Shown here: in pieces, positions 32,548-42,866 of the stretch
Position numbering within the stretch: position 1 is the first letter of the stretch
How the letters are laid out: every line of letters begins with the position of its first letter
Origin: Chara braunii
Taxonomy: Eukaryota; Streptophyta; Charophyceae; Charales; Characeae
DNA: 64,000 nt
NCBI GenBank assembly: GCA_003427395.1
Contig: BFEA01000500.1
Location: forward strand, 448,344-512,343
Reading direction: 5' to 3'
Notes under the pieces: generated by a model
Seen by the model: only the letters and a program-made list of their open reading frames with translations
What the model was told of the DNA's origin: nothing
Databases searched by the model: none
Made by a program: the position numbers and the translations under genes

Positions 32548-35500
32548 ACTGGAACTAAACGATCTGCATCCGTATGTCGGCGCGAGTGCCGAAACAGAAT
32601 CTTGAGTCTTTTAGAGAGGGATATTTGCCAACCGAGGATTGATCAAATAACTGATCGAATATAGATTGAATGTTAACTAAGTAGGCTTGAATACGTTGAA
32701 CATTGCATGGATATAATTTAAATGCTGACTAAATGTTCTCTCTCACCTATGGCGTAGAGTGTCGCCATATGATTCCGCTCTTGTCAGTCTGTCTTTGCTG
32801 CATTACATAAGTTTCTCATGAGATAGCCTCCTATTTTCACTCATGCCATTTGCCTTTGAAGACACCTCATGCTTGAAATAGTGGACTCAATGAAAGAGAA
32901 ACAAAATGTCGTGTGGTTTCCTATCCATTCCAAGGAGACACAGGATATACTCAGTGCCTTAGCCCCTTTCAGAGTCCTCTCTCACAGTCTTCACTTAGTA
33001 CAGGGTATCTCTAGATACTTTTTCCTGGTCTGATTCTCAGCTTATCCCGTTAGCACTCTGGATGCGGAGAGGGTTTCGCCGTCAGTCTCTACCTTGGGAC
33101 TCCACAGGGTATGGAACAGTATCAATTGCCCATTCTTAATGTCTCGGTAAATAAATCTCGTTGTTTACTCCAATAGTATGGACCCTCCGATATTTTTCTG
33201 GTATGACCCCTTCGTGTCTATAACGTTGAGCATGATAATTTTGTCTGAGCATACGTTCATACTCTGTGGTAAATCCCCTTCAGAACCCAGTTCCAGCCCG
33301 GGTTTACACAGACTTCTGCGCAGGATCGTTCGCGACTCTCAAGGATTAACCCCTCCTTGATGGCTGAATTTCCTGTTCCATGTAGACTAGAGGTACTCGG
33401 ACTAAACCCTGAGCACGGAGCATCGAGCATTGTTGCTCCGAGGACTCCGATCAGCAGGCCACATCAAAACCCCAGGTGACTCAATCGGCCAGCCAATTAA
33501 AAGATGGCTATAATGCCCCCATGTACTGAGTCGATTGTTGAGTCTCAGTTTAATTGCCTCCTATAGAATGGATCTGACACTTGCGGGTTAGATAAGTGTG
33601 CCGATGGCGAAACACCCAACGACTATACAGTGAAAATCCTTGGACCAATCCCGAAAGCTGTTCGTAGTAATACCAACGTTAGTGACCAAATATTCGCGGA
33701 TGAGGATCGTAAACTCAGTAACGTTTTCAGGCTGTGAAAAAGTTCGTTTTCTCGGCAGACAAGGACTGACTAGTGGCCTTTACCCGTCATCCTTCTACGG
33801 GTGCATCATAGTGTAGTTCGAGCCATCAGGGAGTAGTCTCAACTGAGGATGCAGAACACAGTTTCCTGATGTTCTGTAGAAGGGTTGGAGTAGGCCGAGT
33901 ATTCCTTCGTACGGACGAGTGAGGCGAAGCATAAATTTTTCTTTATTATTAATCTCCGTCGAGAAGGAATTTAACCAAGAGATATGTCACCTTTTTCAGC
34001 ACTGCCTCCCTCTTTCCCATCAAAACAGAACACATAATCATGCATTATTAACCCTTATCGATTCAGGCATATGACTCTCACCCCCGCGGACGTCCCCCCC
34101 CTTCCTTTTTCTTTTCCTTTTTCTTTGGGGATAGTCGTTGACTGGAGCCTGCTCTCTGGCGTTTGGAGGAAATAGACAAATTCTCCCTCATGCAGATGTT
34201 TTACTCGTTTTATTAGTTTTACTGATTAATCCTAAGATCTTGACGACATCAGATTGGCGGTGTTTCATCGATTGAATGCCACGCGAGTGATTGACCCCAC
34301 AGTCTTGAACAGACAAGAGTCTACGAGGTAAACAGTCACCACACGAGCAACTGCCTCACTCATCTGTTCGGTGCTAACTTTTCGTGACCCAAGGCTCATG
34401 ATCCCCTGAACTGGTGGGGTATCTCAAACTTCACAGGTCGTTGGCAAGAAAGAAGAAAAGCAAAGACAGGTCATCCAAGGAAACCTTGCTTCCAACTGAC
34501 TAATAACAAGCCCACATTCACGTACCTTACAGAGTCAACGGTCAGTCAGTACGTGATTAACCATTACTTTGCTCAGATCTCAGCTTTGAGATAACCAGTT
34601 AAAGTCAGGACACAAGAAACATCCCAGGCGGACATGCATGAAACCGTCATTCCTTCCCGCTCTCTCATGCCAATCATAAACAAAAGCAGGAGTTTGACAG
34701 TGACTTTCTCTTTTTGCTTCACCCGAAGAGAGGAGGGTACAAATGTACCAATTAAGAGTCGACGCGCGACTGTCCAAGAGAGAAAACTCAATTCTCTCTC
34801 TCACTCACGATTAGCATCGCAAGTCTCGTTGACTGAGATAGCGGGCAACTGGCAAACAGCTAACCGATACAGTATAACGACAAAATGCCGTGTCCTTACA
34901 CAGTAATGAGACTTAATGACAGTTAGTCTGTTCTAGACCGTCTTTTCTCTCACTATCACGTTTGCGCAAGCAGAAGATGAGAGGGGCAGCGCCAAACAAG
35001 GAATGGTGTGGCAGCATCAGGGGCTCTCTAGATGATACCGCCCCTCCTTTCTCTCACACAACTTCGATTCGAACGCTCACTCGTCCCAACATCCCGTTGC
35101 GTCGTCCCTCATTTCCCCCCTTTCAAGCCCTTACTCCAAATAGTTGACTCTGAGCTCGCAAAGCCATTAACCGATTATCTCCTCGTTTCGGCATTGGACA
35201 CGCTCTTATGCACATACTCGACATACAAGGCACACCAGTACCATCGCCACTAACATTCATTCAATATTCTCCCATGACTCTTGTCACGTTGTTCTCGCGG
35301 AATAACACCGAGAGCTTTTCTCACAAAAGCCTGCTCTCATTAACCTTGCCACATCAGATCACCCATTTTTAGGGAGAGACAAATCGGCTTCTCCCCCACA
35401 ACTCCGCTCTTGTCATTAAAAGCGTTGTGCGCAACTTCTTCTCTTGCCTCTCGTAACAGGGAAGAGAAGTAGCAGGACCGGACCCTAGCTGCTCAGTCTC

Positions 35501-35730
35501 AACCCACTCTCCCCGACAGCAGCTCGCCTACTCAGCTTGTCACTCCTCCTTCTATCACTACTTGACACTCAGCAAACCTGATTACTGGTCGGCGGCGAGA
35601 CTGAAGCGTGCATTTTCATCCCAGCGAGAGTTGCTCAATGTTATGATATGACAAGAGAGGGGAAAGGTGAGCTGAAGACCAGATGAGAACGAGACGATGA
35701 CGTCAACTTCCAGCAGACCTGTGTAACCGA
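32548..35730. other. Long noncoding stretch, probably retroelement 5' region
   Basis: No gene recognised. It lies upstream (minus strand) of the module C fragment, where an LTR and leader would be expected, but no terminal repeat pair was found. Includes ACTGAG-rich text, a CCCCCCC run at about 34096 and a C/T-rich block at 34100-34125. Confidence 0.35.
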
Positions 35731-35850
35731 GTGAACGCGCTGAACGCGCGTTCACGTTCAAACGCGCGCGTTCATACCCCTCGCGGCCACTTTCAAACGC
35801 GTTCAAACGCGCTGCGCGCCACGTGGCGCAAAAAATTTGAACGAGACACC
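35731..35850. repeat. GAACGCG palindrome cluster (left)
   Basis: Repeated TGAACGCG, CGCGTTCA and TTCAAACGCG strings. A similar cluster lies at 37236-37312 beyond the gap, so the two may be termini of one element. Confidence 0.45.
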
Positions 35851-36240
35851 GGGGGCCACACGCGCACGCCGTGGACTACGGGGTGGTGGGCCTCTTTCAA
35901 CAAAACCCGAAAGTGCAAAAAAAGGGCCCCCCCGGAGGCCCACCCCCCCTACTGCGTCATCCCCCACAATATGTGAGTGCTCCTTTTTTTTTTCTCGAGG
36001 GGGGGGGTGGTTGAAATCCCCCTAATACTGCTCAGACGGCCCATGCAGGCTGTCCGAAGGGTCGTCGTAGCCGTGTGGCACAGATCCCCCCACCATAATC
36101 AAGGCAGGCAGTGAACATGAAGGTGAGCACGAGCTGGCCAAATATATAGTCAAAATTCGAATTCAGGCCTGTGTTTCAGCAGTTATGGGTTGCTCACGTA
36201 GCTGTCTCTGCACGTGATTCTCAGAGCTTGGCTGCACTAC

Positions 36241-36507
36241 TCACCAAATGTGCATAACTAGAATGAATCTTCTGCAGAACATGGATTAATATGCCGCCAT
36301 ATGTTTTGTCTTTTGTGCATGTGGTGAATAGAGGCCCTTAGGGCCACTGCACGTATTCCTAAAAAAAGAAAAATGGGGAAAAAAAAAAAACGAAAAAAAA
36401 GCAAAAAAACAAAAACAAAAAACGAGATTGCACAAAAGACAAAACATATGGCGAAGTATTATTCCATGTTCTGCAGAAGATTTATTCTAGTTTTGCACAT
36501 TTGGTGA
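36241..36507. mobile_element. Fold-back element with about 80-bp inverted arms
   Basis: Left arm 36241-36321 (TCACCAAATGTGCATAACTA ... ATGTTTTGTCTTTTGTGCA) is repeated in inverted form at 36429-36507 (TGCACAAAAGACAAAACATA ... TTTGCACATTTGGTGA) with few mismatches. Both arms include an AATCTTCTGCAGAACATGG string. The centre is A-rich. The 500-N gap starts five bases after the right arm, so the hairpin may have stopped the assembly. Confidence 0.75.
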
Positions 36508-36512
36508 TTGGT

Positions 36513-37012
36513 NNNNNNNNNNNNNNNNNNNNNNNNNNNNNNNNNNNNNNNNNNNNNNNNNNNNNNNNNNNNNNNNNNNNNNNNNNNNNNNNNNNNNNNN
36601 NNNNNNNNNNNNNNNNNNNNNNNNNNNNNNNNNNNNNNNNNNNNNNNNNNNNNNNNNNNNNNNNNNNNNNNNNNNNNNNNNNNNNNNNNNNNNNNNNNNN
36701 NNNNNNNNNNNNNNNNNNNNNNNNNNNNNNNNNNNNNNNNNNNNNNNNNNNNNNNNNNNNNNNNNNNNNNNNNNNNNNNNNNNNNNNNNNNNNNNNNNNN
36801 NNNNNNNNNNNNNNNNNNNNNNNNNNNNNNNNNNNNNNNNNNNNNNNNNNNNNNNNNNNNNNNNNNNNNNNNNNNNNNNNNNNNNNNNNNNNNNNNNNNN
36901 NNNNNNNNNNNNNNNNNNNNNNNNNNNNNNNNNNNNNNNNNNNNNNNNNNNNNNNNNNNNNNNNNNNNNNNNNNNNNNNNNNNNNNNNNNNNNNNNNNNN
37001 NNNNNNNNNNNN
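36513..37012. other. Assembly gap, exactly 500 N
   Basis: Exactly 500 N, a conventional placeholder for a gap of unknown or estimated size. Confidence 0.99.
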
Positions 37013-37044
37013 CTTATACACATCTAGATGTGTATAAGAGACAG
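37013..37044. other. Residual mate-pair junction adapter (Tn5 mosaic ends)
   Basis: CTTATACACATCT followed by AGATGTGTATAAGAGACAG. The second part is the complete 19-bp Tn5 mosaic end; the first is the last 13 bases of its reverse complement. This head-to-head arrangement is the Nextera mate-pair junction adapter. It is not genomic, and it sits immediately at the gap edge. Confidence 0.95.
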
Positions 37045-37235
37045 TTCACACACACACACACAAAAATTCACACACTTGTTTTTTTTTTTTTTGCTTCCCG
37101 TTTCGTCTAGGGCAGGGGGCCCATAGCCCCCTTCAAGCAGTGTCGCTGCTCCCCACACTGCCCACAGCCCCCCCAAGCACCGCCACTCCTTCCCACACTG
37201 CCCAAAGGCACCCCCCACCCCGCCCCCCCCCCTGC

Positions 37236-37312
37236 GCGAACGCGTCGAATGTGTTCACGCGCGTTCACCGCGTTCAAATCTTGAATGCAAAACGCGCGTT
37301 CAATGAACATGT
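37236..37312. repeat. GAACGCG palindrome cluster (right)
   Basis: CGCGAACGCG, TTCACGCGCGTTCACCGCG and AACGCGCGTTCAATGAAC, resembling 35731-35850. Confidence 0.45.
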
Positions 37313-37844
37313 GGTAACATAGCAGCAGACTGTTAATACGATTATCAGAAGCCGATCTGTGCCCGAGATTGTGAAGAGTCCTGATTGGCACTTGGAAAGC
37401 AGATCCCGTTGTGACCTCTGATATGCCTCGCACAACTTCGCGACACCAGTACCCTCTCTCTTGATGACCAATACCCCTGCTATTCCTGGCAGGATCTCTC
37501 CCTTTTATCTTTTCCGTCGCTGCTGTAGGAGCAAGACGTCGTGGAGCGTGCGAACAACCGTTGGTGTCAGTTGCACTCCACAAGCTCGTCCCGTTTTCGT
37601 TCACCCCGTCTCTCCTCTCGTTAGCCGCCCTCTCTCTCTTTTTTTACACCCTCTGCGTTACCCACGTCCTTCGGAGACGTCCATGAGCATATGTCCTCCC
37701 CCCTTGGCTAGTCACACATGCAGCGATCTGGTTGACTTCAACATCCCAGCACACGCGTTCAGTTTTCTCCTCTCTCTGCTGTTGACCCTCTCGCCACCCG
37801 TGTCTGTCCCCGCGCGCGCCTCACACCCGTTTCTTCCCTTTGCT

Positions 37845-38357
37845 CTATTTTTCTCCCGCCCTGCCGCCTCTGGGCGTCAGCTGTCGTGAGTTGTCCTCAG
37901 GTCCCTCTTCCACCGGCTTTGCAGCCCGGTGATGCCTTTGGATTTCGCCTGGTCTGATCCAGGACCTGAGGTCCGTCTCCCGGTCCTTCGCCTCGCTCAT
38001 CTCACTCTCCCCACCTGAGCCCCGTTCCAGGTGGGCCTGCTCCCAGTCCGCCGTGTCCATCGAGGTCTCGGTCTCATGATACGAGACCGTTACCTGCATT
38101 TTCGTTGTCACCGTGACGCCGCCCCTCCTGCAGCGCTTCTCCACACGGTCTTTCGTCTTCGTGATAGCGTCCTGTAGCTTTCCATCAGTTCGCATCTCCT
38201 CCTTTTTTCCTCCCTCCACGTTGATCCTCAGTCTTAGCTCGTCTCCCCCGTCGTAGTTGAGTATAGCCGTGATCCAGGGCCCCTCCCCGGACATAGGCTT
38301 CCACCGAATTTGGTGGTACCAGTAGCAGGGTCTGTACCCGTGCAAAGCCATAGCCAA
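37845..38357 (-). CDS. Unrecognised ORF, 170 codons
   Basis: The frame opens MAMALHGYRPCYWYHQIRWK and continues WITAILNYDGGDELRLRIN, then a Lys/Glu-rich segment, HETETSMDTADWEQAHLE, and a charged end. The mix of hydrophobic beta-like start and charged helices looks protein-like, but I recognise no family and no neighbour explains it. It could be a host gene exon or a transposon gene fragment. Confidence 0.35.
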   Translation of the reverse strand: MAMALHGYRPCYWYHQIRWKPMSGEGPWITAILNYDGGDELRLRINVEGGKKEEMRTDGKLQDAITKTKDRVEKRCRRGGVTVTTKMQVTVSYHETETSMDTADWEQAHLERGSGGESEMSEAKDRETDLRSWIRPGEIQRHHRAAKPVEEGPEDNSRQLTPRGGRAGEK

Positions 38358-38359
38358 TC

Positions 38360-40299
38360 AGAGACAGCCACGGACCCACCCCTGGGTGCACGCACTCAGA
38401 TGGCCCAGGCTACCCCTCACTGCTTCACGCTCAGGACCTCAAACCAGCAACACTAACGCGGCGGGATAGTTCACAGGCACCCTGCTCACCCCCTGGCAGC
38501 AAGCCTCTGCTGTCTTTTATAGACCTGCCTCATACCGAGTTACCTGCGTTCTAAACAGGGGGGCTCTTAGTACCGTTTTGAAAATAATGGAATAATTAAG
38601 ATTTGGAATTATATACGAAAGGAAACTCAGGCAAAAGACAGCACTTACGATAGCAGAATAGCCCTCCTACTATTGGTCCATGTCACTTCTTCTTACTGCT
38701 TAAGCGATTACGATTCCAGGGCGATGGTCCCGTAACGGAACACCGACGAACACATTCCCCTTTTCAAAACATGGCGCCGGCCTATTCCTGACGGGTACCC
38801 GTGTCCGATGGCAAGGAGGGGGCTTATGACCCTTCACAGAGGGGTGATAAGCCTCCTACTGATGCGGCCACGGGTCGCCCCTCTCTTTTGAGGTATCACC
38901 GCGCGGCGCTCAACTGGGGTTCATTCCGAGGGTACTTGATGTCGGCCAACTTGGGCCATACCTTCAGATCCAGAAATTCGGACCGTTGGTTTTTTCGCGA
39001 AGCGACTAAAAATTAAAAGGTAAACCGCGTCCTAAATCGGTAAAACAATAATAAGAATGATAATAATAATTACAGAAAAGGAGAAAGAAGAAAGTGGCGG
39101 TTCAGGTTTCCTTCGCGCCACAGCTCTGCTTGGGATAGCGACATAGGATCCACACAGACACCACTGTATCTGGCCCCCAATACGTCTACTAGGGTCTTAC
39201 TGCGCAGAGCTTAAATGAGCAGACCCAGTGCAGGTGAGATTCAAAGGGTTGCCCTGCCTACAAAGTGACGGGGACCGAAGGTGAACCCACACCTGAAAAT
39301 AAACAGATCAATATTAATAACAATAATATTAATAATAGTTGTGGAACAAAAAATAGAAAAGAAAACGTAAAGTCACAGTGGCCTGAAGCCACTAGTTTTT
39401 CCCCCAAACTAAACATTTTCATACTCAATGTTTTATTATATATATAATTTCTCTTTTATTATCCTGTCTTTTCTCTTTTGAGAGTGACCTCCGCCTAGTG
39501 CACCTAACCCATAACTCAGTAGAAGGGCGACTGGCTCGCAGTTGAAAAGACTGAGTCTGCCCTCTCTCCCCCGCGCCCCAGGGCAAACCCGGCGGCTACC
39601 ACGGTCACAGGGCGGTTGTGCTCTGCTGTACAGCAGGGTGCCGAGCCTGCATGGACCAATGGAAGTCCTGTGGCGCACCCTTTTTGCTGAAGGCTACGCC
39701 ACCGGGACTTGTCCATGCCGAGAAACGGTCCAGGCACCAGAGCAGGAAACTATACTATACAAAGGCTTGGTACACAGGAGTGTCGGGACACCATGCCCTC
39801 CGACATAATACCAAACCCCCACCCAGCGTCCCCGCTGGGTCAGAGTGAGAAGTTTCGATATAAAAACAGAGCAACCCAATATGCTCTCGCTCATTTCCCT
39901 TGTGGCTTGAGGCGATTTCCGCATTACCATTTTTTGCACTAGCTGATTCTTCACTTCTCTCATAGCGCTCGTACTTCTATGAGCACACCTTCCTTCTTTG
40001 CGCTCACCTTCCTTCTCTGCGTTCACCTCCTCTTCAAGTGTTCGTCCTCACTCTCCGTGCTAGCCATCCCCCTTCGCGCTAGGTTTCTTTCTCTGCGCTA
40101 GCCTTTTTTCTCTTAGTATTAGCTTTCTCCTCTGGCGCTAACTTTCTTTTCTCAGCTCTAGTTTTTTTTCTCCTCTAACGTGCTGTAATCTTTTGTTTTC
40201 ATCTTAGCCATGTTCTTCTTCCCTTTTTAACAGTTTCTTTGCTCTTAGCACTATTCCCTGTTTCTTGTTTCTATCTTAATTGATCTCTCACCTTTCGTC
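38360..40299. other. Noncoding stretch with C/T-rich degenerate repeats at 39960-40170
   Basis: No gene seen to 39950. From about 39960 a degenerate repeat of roughly 28-30 bp (GCGCTAGCCTTCTTTCTCT-like) runs to about 40170, just upstream of the ORF at 40300. AT-rich islands stand at 39045-39075 and 39300-39340. Confidence 0.4.
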
Positions 40300-40770
40300 A
40301 TGCCTGAAGCACGTCGTGGACAGGGTAGAGGAAGGGGAGGAAGAGGAGGGAAGGCTAAAGAGGAGCCGCCGGCCAGGGCACGGCGATATTATAGTTCAGA
40401 GGAAGAGGAAGAGGAGGAGCCACGAGGCTACGACCGCCCAAGGCCATACCCCCGCTATTCGCTAGCAGGGTGGTACGAGAGGACTCCATCTCCAGATAGG
40501 ATGGAGTTCCTCCGTAAAAAATTTGACGCGCGCTACGGCACACCTAGCGCCTCTTCACCTCCTTACATCCCTAGAGCTCCTTCCACTCCCGTTGTAAGCA
40601 AGGCCATAGTGCCGACTGCACCTTCTTCTGTCCCCTGTGCCGTCACATCACCTCATCATCCCAGCCACTGTGTTCTCCTCAGCATCTTCCTTCTTCTCTT
40701 TCTCTTCCAACTCGAGTTCATGGCTGTCTTTTATGTTTTATATAAGCGCGATTTCTTTACAGCCTTTTGA
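40300..40770 (+). CDS. Arg/Gly- and Glu-rich ORF, possibly the start of a retroelement gag
   Basis: From a true ATG: basic RG-rich start (ARRGQGRGRGGRGGKAKEE), a run of seven Glu, then RPRPYPRYSLAGWYERTPSP and a Pro/Ser-rich part. After about residue 120 it changes to a hydrophobic, probably noncoding tail. A C/T-rich repeat block precedes it. The RG-rich start and long noncoding surroundings would suit the first codons of a plus-strand retroelement gag, but no zinc knuckle or pol follows. Low certainty. Confidence 0.35.
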   Translation: MPEARRGQGRGRGGRGGKAKEEPPARARRYYSSEEEEEEEPRGYDRPRPYPRYSLAGWYERTPSPDRMEFLRKKFDARYGTPSASSPPYIPRAPSTPVVSKAIVPTAPSSVPCAVTSPHHPSHCVLLSIFLLLFLFQLEFMAVFYVLYKRDFFTAF

Positions 40771-41044
40771 GTCTGATTTCGGTTTACAAAATTTTCAGTT
40801 CACTGTCCACTCCATAGCGTCCCAAGCCTAAGAGTTTGGCTTCCTTAAGGCCAAGGATGCAGGTTCCTCGTGAACCAGGCCGCTTGTTGGCCACCAAATA
40901 AAATTTTAAGAAGGATTTTGTCTGCTTGTTTGACTTGTTCAGCTGCTAGTCTTTCGCATGAAGGTTACCTTAGCTCTTGATCGGGCATCTACGCCAGGGA
41001 TAACACCAGTAACGAGGGTACTTACTCTGTCTGTCATGCTGGGA

Positions 41045-41225
41045 GCGGACCATACCAAACCCTTTTTCTGTTTCTCTGGCCTAAGTGAGACGTCTTCTCA
41101 GCTTCTCAAGCACCTGATGGGGATACCAAACCCTTGTTTTCTTTCTCTGGTCTGGGTGAGGCGTCTCCTCAACTTCTCAGATAAAAGGAAGGGGATACCA
41201 AACCCTTTTTCTTTTCTCTAGTCAG
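41045..41225. repeat. 71-bp tandem repeat, 2.3 copies
   Basis: ATACCAAACCCTT starts at 41052, 41123 and 41195. Each unit also holds a GTGAGACGTCTTCTCA-like string related to the stem-loops at 41.4-42.3 kb. Confidence 0.7.
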
Positions 41226-41448
41226 AGAACTTTAGATAAGTATTTGTATACCTGCAAAACAGCAAGTCCCACAGACAACCACTATGCCCTCGCAAGCAGA
41301 CCCTCTGACAACCAGCAGTCAAGCATTAACAAATTAAAATAAAACCCATAAATAAAATAATAAATAATAAATAATAATTAATACATAACAACTCTTTATA
41401 CCCGGGATTTATTGATTGCCTTGGTTTCGGCCCACCACTGGCCAGGAA

Positions 41449-42262
41449 TGTCGGACGTCCCGTGAGTCTGACATACCTCATTCGGCCCGCCTCAGGCCAG
41501 GACTAGTCAGACCATTTGTCTTGACAGCCCCTTTGACCTGCCTCCAGATCAGGACCAGCATACCCACTACTCGAGTATAACAGCCCTTTAGCACTCTCGC
41601 AAGGACACCCAGACTATAGCGGGTCTGGTCACCCTATGACAGCAGACGTCCCGTCAGTCAAACTGTCCCGAATCCGGATTTGACCACTGCGGCCAGGGAC
41701 CGGCTCACCTACCAGTTTTTGGCCAAGGGCGCTGGCTACCCCATCCAGATTTTTGAACGTGGGAACCGGTCTAACCATAGTTCCAGGCTCTGGCTAACCT
41801 CATTGGATTGCAACCTCTAACTGCGGTAGGGTTCCAGCCGACCCTTTTCGACCTCAGAGGCCAAACCCCCGGAGCCTTAGCCTCAGTCGACTACGGAATT
41901 CGACACTCGCGTCGGGGACCTGCTGACCCCACCAGATTGCAACCTACTGCAGTAAGGCTCTTGCTAGTCCCAACAATCAACGCATCTTTAGGTTAGAGAA
42001 GAGAATCCCAGGCACAGAAAGTCAGGCAAGCATATCATAACCCACAAACACACTGCCCACGCCCCAGAACAGAACAGAGATCTCTCAAGAGACGTCCCGT
42101 CAGTCTCAGGAGACACTGAACAATAACATGCTAGCCAACACTAAGAGTTCGCAAGAGACCTCCCTTCAGCCTCAAGCAAAGAACTTAGTGCTAGCCCTAG
42201 AGAGGTCCCTTCCCTCAACTGGGATTTCTTTTCCAAGAGACGTCCCGTCAGTCTCAAGGAAA
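41449..42262 (+). repeat. Stem-loop family with conserved GTCCCGTCA loop
   Basis: Five units: TGTCGGAC-GTCCCGTGA-GTCTGACA (41449-41473); GAC-GTCCCGTCA-GTC with outer GACAG/CTGTC (41638-41667); GAGAC/GTCTC plus TCTC/GAGA around an AA/AG internal loop (42083-42113); GAGAC/GCCTC with extended arms CACTAA/TTAGTG and GCTAGC (42129-42196); GAGAC/GTCTC plus TTTCC/GGAAA around an AA/AA internal loop (42230-42262). Loop and inner stem persist while the outer stems differ. No ORF. Confidence 0.6.
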
Positions 42263-42866
42263 TACTGAAACGTTGATCTCAGAGAGGTCCCTTCCCTTAT
42301 TTGAGTGAAGACAGACCCTTAGCCAAGAAGCACGAAGTTCCTCTACTGACCACTCTCAGTCAAGTAAAGCTGAACTTCTTTATGCCTGCCTTCGTCTGAA
42401 TCTCTTGGATGAACAACTTAGTCAGAGACACGAAGTCCTTCTGCTGATAACTTTCAATCAGACAGAACTGAACTTCTTTATGCCCATCATGCTTTCTCTT
42501 TGTCATAAGAATAATATTGCTTATATCATTTGATATGCCACAACCATGAGTTTATCAGATCTTGACATTGTGTCAATGCTCCCAGAACTGTACTCACAGT
42601 TACTCCCTACTCTCAGGATTTGACACTCATGGAACGACTGCAACACTGCATCAAAGATATAGTTTCATTAACTTAGTTGCTTGCTGAAATAGATAATCAA
42701 ATAACTTGCTGAAAACCGGAGTATTGAAACTGAGATGCTGAAACAAGAGTACTGAAATTGGAATGTAGAATTGACTTATGCAAGAATGATAATTGTCTGC
42801 TCGTAACTGAGCCTCAGTGTCTCAGTGTCTTACTGTACTCTTTCTCAGTTCTCTATGATCGTTCTC
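42263..42866. other. Noncoding 3' flank of the Gypsy element
   Basis: CTGAACTTCTTTATGCC occurs twice (42370 and 42467), and an ACTGAAA/GCTGAAA-rich stretch lies at 42670-42760, similar in style to 31.9-32.1 kb. Expected to hold the polypurine tract and 3' LTR of the minus-strand element; no clear edge found. Confidence 0.35.

Noticed and set aside
36482-37110. Frames of about 180 codons across N bases
   Set aside because: Almost all X residues from the 500-N gap.
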